In this document: positions 46,463-54,566 of the stretch, piece after piece
Numbering within the stretch: the first letter of the stretch is position 1
Layout of the letters: each line of letters starts with the position of its first letter
Source: MPNP01 sp965116235
GTDB lineage: Bacteria > Pseudomonadota > Alphaproteobacteria > Rhodobacterales > Rhodobacteraceae
Direction: 5' to 3'
NCBI GenBank assembly: GCA_965116235.1
Contig: OZ220496.1
Span: 2,170,001 to 2,234,000 of the forward strand
Length of the DNA stretch: 64,000 nucleotides
Program-made: the position numbers and the translations under genes
Notes under the pieces: generated by a model
The model's input: the letters and a program-made list of their open reading frames with translations, nothing else
The model's database searches: none
Told to the model about the DNA's origin: nothing

Positions 46463-46480
46463 GCCAGTTTTGCACAAGCC

Positions 46481-47200
46481 ATGCCAACCGACAAAATTTT
46501 TCTGAACGATGCCTATCGAAAAACGGAGCCGGCCCTCGTAGTCGGCATTGGTCCTGCCGGTGGTCTGCTCCTCAACCGAACGCTCTTTTATGCTACAAGT
46601 GGCGGGCAACCGAACGATCTTGGCTCTCTGAGCATCAATGGACAGTGCACGGCCGTCACGGATGTTCGCAAGTTGGGGGCGGAAGACATCGAGGTGTTCA
46701 TCGACCGTGATGCCGCTTCAATTTCGGTTGGCAGCTCGGTCATTCAAGAGCTGGACTGGGAACGGCGGTACAGGTTTATGAAGTTGCATACGGCACTTCA
46801 CCTGCTGTCGGTCGTTGTACCGTTGCCAGTCACAGGTGGCGCCATTTCCATTGAAAAGGGGCGTCTAGACTTTGCCATGCCCGAACCTCTTACGAACAGG
46901 GAGGAGTTGGAGGGGCAACTGAACAAGATTATTGAGGGTGATTATCGGGTCAGCCACGAATGGATTGATGACTCGGAGCTTCAGGCAAACATGGATCTGA
47001 TCAAGACAATGTCGGTCAAGCCTCCAATGGGGACCGGAAAGGTCAGGCTCATTCGCATTTACCGAAATGGGAAAAGCATTGACCTTCAACCTTGTGGCGG
47101 AACACATGTCGCCTCGACAAGGGAAATAGGCTCTGTCAGGTTAGGCAAGGTCGAAAAAAAGGGGCGTAACAACAGAAGAGTGAATCTCTTTGTCGTCTAG
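46481..47200 (+). CDS. Alanyl-tRNA editing protein, AlaX type
   Basis: This free-standing editing hydrolase of 239 residues clears mischarged Ser/Gly-tRNA-Ala. The zinc ligands of the AlaRS editing fold are visible: HTALH (HxxxH) at about residue 103-107 and CGGTHV near residue 207. Early SGGQPNDLG is the family SGGQPxDxG motif. It follows the MscS gene by 18 bp. Confidence 0.9.
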   Translation: MPTDKIFLNDAYRKTEPALVVGIGPAGGLLLNRTLFYATSGGQPNDLGSLSINGQCTAVTDVRKLGAEDIEVFIDRDAASISVGSSVIQELDWERRYRFMKLHTALHLLSVVVPLPVTGGAISIEKGRLDFAMPEPLTNREELEGQLNKIIEGDYRVSHEWIDDSELQANMDLIKTMSVKPPMGTGKVRLIRIYRNGKSIDLQPCGGTHVASTREIGSVRLGKVEKKGRNNRRVNLFVV

Positions 47201-47300
47201 TGGATCTTTCGGTTCCGGGGTGTTGGTTATCGGGTCATCGCTCCTATATCTCTAGCGGGTAGTAGTCAATCCTCACTGAAGCGGTCTTAAGGAGATGATC

Positions 47301-47957
47301 ATGAGTTTAAGGATCAATGATACAGCACCCGATTTTACGATCAATACCACAGAAGGTGAAATCAACTTTCACGACTGGATAGGGGATGGTTACGCCATTC
47401 TGTTTTCTCATCCTAAAGACTTTACACCCGTCTGCACAACGGAGTTGGGTGTCATGGCCGGCATGAAAGAGGAGTTCGCCAAACGGAATACCAAGATCAT
47501 AGGAATTTCGGTTGATCCGGTCGAGGATCACCAACGCTGGAAATCTGATATTGAAGCAACCTCAGGCAACTCGGTTTTTTACCCAATGATTGGCGACAGT
47601 GAGCTCAAGGTTGCAAAGATGTACGGCATGCTTCCGGCATCGGAAGAAAATTCTTCGCAGGGCAGAACTCCAGCAGACAATGCAACGGTGCGTTCGGTCT
47701 TCGTGATCGGCCCGGACAAGAAGATAAAGCTGTCACTGACATACCCGATGACAACGGGTCGAAACTTTGATGAGATTTTACGGGTCATCGACTCGATTCA
47801 GCTCACCGCTGATCATCAGGTTGCAACTCCGGCAAATTGGCAGCAGGGAGAAGACGTCATCATAACACCGGCGGTTTCAGACGAAGATGCCAAGGAACGT
47901 TTTGGCGAGTTTGAGGTGGTTCTTCCCTACCTGCGCAAGACAAAACAACCTCAATAA
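47301..47957 (+). CDS. 1-Cys peroxiredoxin (Prx6 family)
   Basis: The enzyme reduces peroxides in the cytoplasm. It has 218 residues from ATG 47301, which has AAGGAG six bases before it (the ATG at 47295 is too close). The peroxidatic Cys is in HPKDFTPVCTTELG, and no other cysteine occurs, so it is 1-Cys. The long C-terminal dimerisation part (about 160-218) is typical of Prx6. Confidence 0.92.
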   Translation: MSLRINDTAPDFTINTTEGEINFHDWIGDGYAILFSHPKDFTPVCTTELGVMAGMKEEFAKRNTKIIGISVDPVEDHQRWKSDIEATSGNSVFYPMIGDSELKVAKMYGMLPASEENSSQGRTPADNATVRSVFVIGPDKKIKLSLTYPMTTGRNFDEILRVIDSIQLTADHQVATPANWQQGEDVIITPAVSDEDAKERFGEFEVVLPYLRKTKQPQ

Positions 47958-49311
47958 CGGTCGGCGTTTTTGAACGATAGTCAGAACGAGCTCGGCGGCG
48001 GTTCTTTGGGGCGGGTTTCGCTGATCTTCAAGGGCTTGGTCCGGCATCGGGGCAAAGCACATTCGCTACCCAGTTCATTTGGTCGTCACGGGCAACTTGG
48101 GTGCCCGTCTTCTCTGCGCTCGACCCAGCCACCCTTGCGAATGGCACGACCCCAGGGTTGTACCTGAATGACCGCGCTGTTCACCGGTGCGACATTATCA
48201 ACGCCCTGATCGGAAGATTGTTCATGTGACCATCGTCCAGCCATGATTGGTGATTGGCCCAGAGCGCGTTGCGCTTCCCAGTAGAAGCATGGTTTCAGAT
48301 GCCTGCAAAGCGTTTGATAGGGGGATTATACACATTGCGTAACATTGTCTCTGGGGTGATTGATCGGCTTCGGTTTCTTCATATGCCTATCCTCAATGCT
48401 GACTTGGAACTTTCCGACCACCGGGTAATTTGGGGCGGTCTCCGCGAAGCAAACCTTCTCCACCGACAGGTTGAACGAAATCAAAGCCCGTCCAATCTCG
48501 AACAGTTCCTTTTTTGCGGTTGGTTCTGACCGTGTTCACGAATTTATCAAAGCACACGCACACATCACATACGGCCTTTATTCCATGATCCCGATGTTGA
48601 CGCACAACTGTCGACACAGCTCGAACACTATCGGATGCACTTTACCTCCTTCAACCGGGACAATGGCGTGAGCCGTTTTCGGAGTTGCATTCCATTTTCA
48701 GCCTGATGGAACGGGATGATTCCATCCACACCCGCACTGGCTCCGGGTGATCCTGGGTTGTGATACATACCTTCGGTGCCTGTTTCACCACAGACCCATT
48801 TCTTGAACTCAAACTTATTTCATTTTGCTGAATCCTGAGCGTCTTCGGCTGTGTTCGGGGGTCAATCATCGTAAATTGATTTCGTTTCATTTGTAGCCTG
48901 TCCATCAGCCGATGGCGAACTAATCCTGCCGAAAGATTGGAAGTGACACCACCAATCCACGGCCGTTCCAACGCCTCGCAGCATGAAGCGTGGTGCCGCG
49001 CCCGCAAGACGGATCGAGGACCCCATCTCCCTTCTCAGTGCTGGGAAGGCCAACGGCGAATGACATGCCGTGGTCCGACATGCCTGTATCATTATCCTGA
49101 GCCAATGCAAGGCGGGACACCATATTGAGAATCGCGAAGCCGTTCAAGCGGCCTTTGTCAGCCCGCGCCCGAGGGACATGAAACGGACAACGGATTGAGT
49201 ATCCTATCATGTTCAGACCGGGGCATGCTCCAGCGGTCGGGTCTGGACATGATGGCGGACCATGACCATATGTGATGTCAGCACGTCCGGAGAATGCACG
49301 AGGGGAGGACG
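47958..49311. other. 1.35-kb gene-free region of decayed sequence
   Basis: No intact gene can be supported. Many short frames occur on both strands without ribosome sites. One minus-strand stretch (48920-49210) looks like a methyltransferase relic. The region runs into the GC-rich ATPase gene and probably represents old island debris. Confidence 0.5.
48920..49210 (-). pseudogene. Possible DNA methyltransferase relic
   Basis: The minus frame ends with GDGVLDPSCGRGTTLHAARR, followed by WNGRGLVV. This matches the AdoMet-binding motif of N4/N6 DNA methyltransferases, which reads roughly VLDPFxGSGTTxxAAxxxGR. The upstream part of the frame shows no other methylase motif, and no DPPY/SPPY motif was found nearby. 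It may be a short remnant or a chance match. Confidence 0.3.
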
Positions 49312-51254
49312 ATGATGGCCCAATGGGGGTTTTACGGTCGCCAGAAGGAAAGCCGAGAGCTGGCTCGCTACCTGCAGCTTGATCCCGCCGAGTGCGACCC
49401 CGAGCAGCGTTTCTTCGTGGCGGTCGGCATTGGCGGACGCCGCGGCGTCGGCAAGAACACGCTGCTGGAGCATGTCGTGGCGCAACATGGCTGGCAGGAC
49501 CGTCTGCTGGTCGTTACCCTGCCGGCGGCCGCAACCGACCTAAGGGAGACGAATGCGCGCTTCCTGCAGGCCTTGGAGCGGGGCCTGGACCAGTATGGCA
49601 TGGAGCCGTTGCTCAGTGACATGCCCCCGCGCCAGCCTAAGCATGCAGATGACTATCAAATCGCTCGGGTCATACGGCATCTGGTCCGCAAGGACATCAT
49701 CGTTTGCTTGGACGAGGTGCATGCCATACTGGAGACGGACATGCCCACGATCCTGCAGGTGCTGATCGATAATCTGTCGCGCTGCACCGTCCCGGCGGCG
49801 GACCGGGCCCCGGGCAAGCTGGTCCTGATGGGTTCTCACCAGCAGAAGTTCGCCCAGCTGCAGAATGCCACTGCGCCTCTGCAGGATCGTTTCGATGTCT
49901 TGCCGCTCATGCCTTGGTCGATCGATACCGTCATGGACATTGCCCAAGTGCATGGCTGGGACCGGCGGCCGGCCCGCTTCCAGGCACTGTGGACCGCCTA
50001 TGACGGCATGCCACGCGAATGGGAGCGCTTCGCCCGGGGGCCCAACACCCCCGAACGCCTGCATCAGGGCTGGGAACCGCCGAGTGGCGACGAGGCTTGG
50101 GACCGGGCTCAGGACGAGATCTGGTACAAAGAGTTCGTCCGGCACGAGCGGGACCGGATCCAGCGTATCCCCGTCAGCGCTGGGACAGCAAGGCCTATAT
50201 CGAGCTGCCGGACGCCCTGTGCGACGCCATCATCTGGATGGGGGCAAACCGCGACCCCCGGACGCTTGTGACCGCCCAGAACATTGTGACCGGCGTCACG
50301 AACGCCGCCCGCCACGCCAAGATAACCCTGGATCCGCCCATGCCGGCTGCGGGCGATCTCGGCAAGGATTTGCACAAGCTGGCCGAAGACACGCGGATCG
50401 TGCAGAAACGTACCCGCTTCATCGGAAATGCCGGCGGCGACCCGCAACGCTGGCGGCTGAATGACAGCATCACCTTCTTTCAACTCGCCCTCGCGCCCGA
50501 CATCTTTGTCCCGCGCTACAGGGCCGCCCGGGTAAAGCCGCCGGAGGTCCAGGACATGATCCAGGCACTGAAGACGCTGGAGGGCACGGCTCTAGAACAC
50601 CTGACCAGCGACTGGCTGCTGGGCCATCCGCATGTCCGGGAATCGTATGCTGGCGCTAATGCCCCCTCTCCCAAGGGCCAGGATCAGGGTGACATTGATG
50701 TGCTGGCGCGCTGCAAGCAGGAGGCGGACCGCCGGAGCCCAAGGGACCTGCTCATACTCGGCAATGCCAAGCGCAACAGCGGGGAGCATGACGTAGACAA
50801 GTTCGAGCAGGGGGTCAAGGGTTTCATGGCGCAAGGCACGGTGTCGAAGAACGACCCCGATCACGTCATCCGCCAGGAGATCCGGGAGATGTGCGACCTT
50901 CCTCGCACGCTGCTTTTCGTCTCGCCTGTCTTCATGCCTGAAGATCGGGCCCGCATCCAGGCCGCCGGCCACCTGCCCCTGGACCTCAACGACATGGCCG
51001 CCGAGATGCGTGCCGGCTGGCCCCTTCTACAGGAGCGCCTTGACCAGGCCCGGTCAAGATATCCGCATCCTCCCACCGCCCCGGCCAAGGACGAAACCGC
51101 CGGCATCGCTGCCCGAACCCAAGGTAGCGATAGACAGAAGCAAGACGGAACTGGAGGAGCCGAAGACGCCGGACGCACCCCAGGCGGAAGCATCGAAGGA
51201 CAAGATCCAGACCGAGACCGATCTACCGAAGCCCTGATGTCAAGGAGAAAGTGA
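49312..51254 (+). pseudogene. GC-rich AAA+ ATPase with nuclease-like C-terminus, interrupted by a frameshift
   Basis: Reading starts at ATG 49312 (GGGAGG upstream) and gives an ATPase with a P-loop GRRGVGKNTLL and Walker B DIIVCLDEVHAI. Near the CCCC run at 50168-50171 the frame shifts by one base. The continuing frame to 51254 extends the protein naturally (RQRWDSKAYIELPDALCDAI and so on). It contains D-x-D and LLILGNAKRN, which could be a PD-(D/E)xK-like nuclease core. Total about 645 codons. One extra C would restore the frame, so mutation, programmed shift or read error are all possible. GC is about 65-70%, far above the neighbours, pointing to transfer. The exact function is unknown. A third frame may be read near 51100-51237. 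Confidence 0.6.
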
Positions 51255-51382
51255 TTCCCTTCGGGGGCTATATCCTAGATAAGGGCGATGGTCGCGTAAT
51301 AAATGGTATCGATCTAGCTGTTGACTTTATCAATGAAGAGAATGGGAGGTCAAGTCTGAAAAGCCCTAGTGGTCCGTTTTAA
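51251..51382 (+). CDS. Short open frame after the ATPase, unknown
   Basis: GTG at 51251 has AAGGAG three bases before it and opens 43 codons (VIPFGGYILDKGDGRVINGI and so on) that look protein-like. Base composition is native, unlike the GC-rich gene just before it. It could be the tail of a gene truncated by the island or the end of the ATPase read in another frame. Nothing is recognisable. Confidence 0.25.
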   Translation: MIPFGGYILDKGDGRVINGIDLAVDFINEENGRSSLKSPSGPF

Positions 51383-51694
51383 TCATTTGATACTAATTTG
51401 ATAGGATCTTGCGATCAGGCATTTGGACATCCGCGTTCGGTTTGCCCAAGGTGGTGTGACCATGGTTGGCTACAGGGCCATTCTAAGTGGACAACGACTG
51501 GTTCTCCGATATTTTTCTGATTTGACTCTTCGATGTAGTCTGCTGGTTGCATACGGTGTCTTGGAATGCTGACAGCCTGACGAACGGATCATGCATTTCG
51601 GGTCGCCGGGAAGGCAGGCCCTGAAACCTCATCGGTTGACATCACCGTCTGGTCGAGCACGGCCATGCGTAAGACGGTCGGGCTTTCCGAAACG
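51383..51694. other. Gene-free spacer before tRNA-Ser
   Basis: No gene or clear signal is visible. It lies at the 3' side of the tRNA-Ser, where islands usually integrate. I found no repeat of the tRNA 3' end within the window. Confidence 0.35.
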
Positions 51695-51784
51695 TGGCGG
51701 AGAGACAGGGATTCGAACCCTGGAGACGGTTTCCCGCCTACACGCGTTCCAGGCGTGCGCCTTCGACCACTCGGCCACCTCTCC
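51695..51784 (-). tRNA. tRNA-Ser (anticodon GGA)
   Basis: A complete class II tRNA of 90 nt with a long variable arm. The acceptor starts GGAGAGG, the anticodon stem CACGC/GCGTG encloses CTGGAAC giving GGA, and the T-arm is GGGTTCGAATCCC. The CCA end is encoded at 51697-51695. Confidence 0.95.
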
Positions 51785-51888
51785 ATCGATCGGCTAAAGT
51801 GTCATGCGTGACACGACTAGCGGCTGAACATTATAAACCCCGATCGGAAAATAAAGACAGGGTAGAAATAATAATTCGATTGGGATTT

Positions 51889-52200
51889 TCACGTCGAACG
51901 CTTGTTAAGACGAAGGCTGAAGTCCTTGAACTGATTGGCGTCAACAATCTGCTGTTCAGCCAGCAACCCTTCCAATGAAGCCAGCCACAGTTGGTAGTAG
52001 TCGTCTTCAGTGGCAAGCTCTTTGGCCTTCACCGCAATAACAGCAGAAAAATGGTCTGTCCATCTTTGCCACGAAAAAGCGCCGTTCTCATTCAGCAGAA
52101 CGGTGATGGCAAACAATCGGGCGTGCCATGGGTGAGTGAAAGGAGCGGAGGTCAGACCGCTTTTTTCCCTACTCATGCAGGTTTCAGATAACTTTGCCAT
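51889..52200 (-). CDS. Nitrile hydratase accessory (activator) protein
   Basis: This small protein of 103 residues resembles the N-terminal part of the nitrile hydratase beta subunit. It has PFTHPWHARLFAITVLLNENG and YYQLWLASLEGLLAEQQIV, which typify the P14K-type activator that inserts cobalt into the alpha subunit. It overlaps the 3' end of the beta gene by 28 bp and is the last of the three-gene unit. Confidence 0.85.
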   Translation of the reverse strand: MAKLSETCMSREKSGLTSAPFTHPWHARLFAITVLLNENGAFSWQRWTDHFSAVIAVKAKELATEDDYYQLWLASLEGLLAEQQIVDANQFKDFSLRLNKRST

Positions 52201-52856
52201 AAGTCCAGACTGATTTTATCATCGGGATGATCAGTCTCCGGTCCCCACAATTCACCAGCAAGAAATTCAACATTGTAAAGCGGTTCAGGATTTGGGCCCA
52301 GCCCATGAGCATGACAATCCGGAAAAATGTGAAATCCGTGATTCGCCCGGATGATGCCGACGCGACCACTCGCATACGAAGGCAATCTTGTATGGCCGTC
52401 GGGTACAAAACGGTTCTGCGGCTCGTCGATGGTTCGTACCCGTTGTTCAAGGCTGAATCTAGATGCAACATCCATACCCGTCATTTCTGTCGAAGCGCCG
52501 ACCCTGATCATGTGAGCCATGGTTTCTGGGGAAACGCATGGACAATGACCGGGCTTGATCTCGTGAAATCCAGTGTCAAAATCCCGCTCGTTGAGAAGAT
52601 TGCTGTCAACCAGTAGGTTGGTCAGCGCTGCCAGCCATTTTTCGTAATAGGTGAGACGTCTATAATCCTGCTCCGGTAAAGCTTCACGAAATAAGCGGCT
52701 CCGATCAAGATTCCAGTATCCCAGACCCCCGGCAGCCAAAGTTAGTGCCAAAGCCTTTTTGTGCCACTCTCTTTCAAATATCCGGGTCTGATCGGTATTG
52801 GGTATTGAGTCCTCAGACTTTATACCACCCATGTCATGCGGTTTAACCATCAACAT
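52173..52856 (-). CDS. nthB: Nitrile hydratase beta subunit
   Basis: The beta chain of 227 residues has an N-terminal HDMGG motif (KPHDMGGIKSED) and the helical GLGYWNLDRSR to YYEKWLAALTNLL region. The C-terminal SH3-like barrel reads ASGRVGIIRANHGFHIFPD, ending LYNVEFLAGELWG. It forms the active-site cleft with alpha and is an alpha-beta heteromer in the cytoplasm. It overlaps the alpha stop by 14 bp. The ATG at 52850 is an alternative start. Confidence 0.93.
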   Translation of the reverse strand: MLMVKPHDMGGIKSEDSIPNTDQTRIFEREWHKKALALTLAAGGLGYWNLDRSRLFREALPEQDYRRLTYYEKWLAALTNLLVDSNLLNERDFDTGFHEIKPGHCPCVSPETMAHMIRVGASTEMTGMDVASRFSLEQRVRTIDEPQNRFVPDGHTRLPSYASGRVGIIRANHGFHIFPDCHAHGLGPNPEPLYNVEFLAGELWGPETDHPDDKISLDLWQSYLKPA

Positions 52857-53487
52857 TGTCGGGGTCTTTCGGGAGCGCTGTGCCGATCATCGAATCTCTC
52901 GAAACCCATCCCACAAGAGCGTCTTCGAAAAGGCCGGAAGCTTCCCTTGGCATCATTGGGACAACGAGATATCGAATCTCAGCGGTACTGTCCCAGACTT
53001 TGACTTTTTGACCAGCGTGAAGTTGAACCCCAAATTCCTCCAGAACTTTTCTGGGTTCTCGAACAGCCCGTTTTCGGTAGGCGTCGGACTTGTACCATGT
53101 GGGCGGTATCCCCAATAATGGCCAAGGATAGCAACTGCACAGAGTGCACACGATCATGTTGTGAATTTCAGGAGTGTTTCCAACAGCCACAACATGTTCT
53201 CCCTGACGACCATAATAGCCCAGATCCTTGAGAGTCGAAGTTGCGTCATTCAGCAAATCAGAATGAAAGGCCGCATCAGTCCACGCTTTGGCTATAACCC
53301 TCGCCCCATTCATAGGTCCAATCTGGTTTTCGTACGTGTCGATGATTTGGTCTAGGGTGGCGGGGTCAACCAGCCCTTTGGCCACAAGCAACTCTTCCAA
53401 AAACCGTGTCCGCTGCTCGGGTTCGGAGAGCAGTTTGCGGTGGTGTGTGTAAACCGGTTTGCGAGACAATCCAAACCTCAAGAGCAA
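52843..53487 (-). CDS. nthA: Nitrile hydratase alpha subunit, cobalt type
   Basis: The enzyme hydrates nitriles to amides. It has 214 residues. The metal site reads VCTLCSCYPWPLLG, and the Thr in CTLCSC marks the cobalt form (iron forms have CSLCSC). Around it are KAWTDAAF and the typical KVWDSTAEIRYLVVP and ESMIG-like (RDSMIG) blocks. No ATG starts the frame. TTG 53487 is the likely start because the N-terminus (residues 16 onwards) aligns with the family from there. Order alpha-beta-activator is the standard arrangement. Confidence 0.94.
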   Translation of the reverse strand: MLLRFGLSRKPVYTHHRKLLSEPEQRTRFLEELLVAKGLVDPATLDQIIDTYENQIGPMNGARVIAKAWTDAAFHSDLLNDATSTLKDLGYYGRQGEHVVAVGNTPEIHNMIVCTLCSCYPWPLLGIPPTWYKSDAYRKRAVREPRKVLEEFGVQLHAGQKVKVWDSTAEIRYLVVPMMPREASGLFEDALVGWVSRDSMIGTALPKDPDNVDG

Positions 53488-53565
53488 CTGGGCCTGATGG
53501 AAAGCATGATATCTTTTTGATGAAAATGCTCAAGTGGCATTCCGGTGATTTGTTCGTGTCGGAAA

Positions 53566-54498
53566 CTAACCAACATGCTTGATGAAATCTTCGACTTCTT
53601 CCGCGGTGGGCATGGACTTGGCTGCTCCGGGCCGGGTGACTGAAATCGCGGCAACCTGGCACGCGAACCTGAGAGCTTCAACTGGAGAAATGCCGTTTAG
53701 CAGGGCATGGGCAAATGACCCACAGAAGCAATCGCCAGCCCCTGTCGTGTCAACTACGTCTTTGATTCGAACCGGGGGAACGTGAATTTCGATACCGTCA
53801 GAGCAAAAATAAACGCCCTTTTCCCCCAAGGTTATGACATTGGCTTTGCTGCCAAGCGACACAAGTCGTTTAGCCGCTGTTTTGGCATCATCAATGGAGT
53901 TCACCTTTATTCCCGTCAGAATTTCGGTCTCAATTTCGTTAGGAATGAGATAATCACACAAAGTCAGGATTTTTCGGTCAAGCCGGATGGCCGGGGCTGG
54001 GTTCAATATTGTCGTCACACCCGCTTTTCGAGCAATTTCTAGCCCCCTGACCGTAGCCTCCAATGGGGTTTCCAACTGTGTCAAGAAAATTGAGCTGGAC
54101 TCGATTTCTTCTCTGAATCCTTCAACATCGTTCGTACTGATGTGCTTGGCAGCACCCGGAACAATGATAATCGCGTTATTGCCCCGGCTGGTATCGACGT
54201 AGATGCAGGCCGCTCCAGTACCCTTGGCTGTATCCGTTAGAACTAGGGGTTCAATTCTTTCGTTGTTCCACAACTCAAATGCCATCCTAGCAAATTCGTC
54301 ACGGCCCAATTTCGCGATTATGGAGACGTCCGAGCCTAGCCGAGCTGCTGCTACAGACTGATTTGACCCCTTTCCTCCAGGCCCCAGATCGAATTCCTGC
54401 CCGATCAGTGTTTCACCGATAGCCGGCAATCGGTCAGCACGGAAGGTTGCGTCGGCAACAAATACCCCGAGGACCATAATTCGTTTATGTCTTTTCAT
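53566..54498 (-). CDS. rbsK: Ribokinase-family (PfkB) sugar kinase
   Basis: This cytoplasmic kinase of 310 residues phosphorylates ribose or a related sugar or nucleoside. The substrate loop FDLGPGGKGSNQSVAAARLG and the ATP/catalytic motif DTTGAGDCFCGSF (base Asp) are intact. The length and the GGKGSNQ motif favour ribokinase over fructokinase. It sits 78 bp upstream of nthA on the same strand, but a functional link is not evident. Confidence 0.85.
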   Translation of the reverse strand: MKRHKRIMVLGVFVADATFRADRLPAIGETLIGQEFDLGPGGKGSNQSVAAARLGSDVSIIAKLGRDEFARMAFELWNNERIEPLVLTDTAKGTGAACIYVDTSRGNNAIIIVPGAAKHISTNDVEGFREEIESSSIFLTQLETPLEATVRGLEIARKAGVTTILNPAPAIRLDRKILTLCDYLIPNEIETEILTGIKVNSIDDAKTAAKRLVSLGSKANVITLGEKGVYFCSDGIEIHVPPVRIKDVVDTTGAGDCFCGSFAHALLNGISPVEALRFACQVAAISVTRPGAAKSMPTAEEVEDFIKHVG

Positions 54499-54566
54499 GC
54501 CGAGGTGTGTGGATTCGATTACTTTCGGACAATGGGCATTCGAAACTGTGCCATCTCACAGGCGTC

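Noticed and set aside
47958..49311. Several 60-120-codon frames on both strands
   Set aside because: They overlap each other and lack ribosome sites and motifs. Only the methylase-like stretch was kept, at low confidence.
51695..51784. tRNA-Ser as a proven island attachment site
   Set aside because: The 3' tRNA end is not repeated in the 48-51.7 kb region as far as I can see, and no integrase gene is present.
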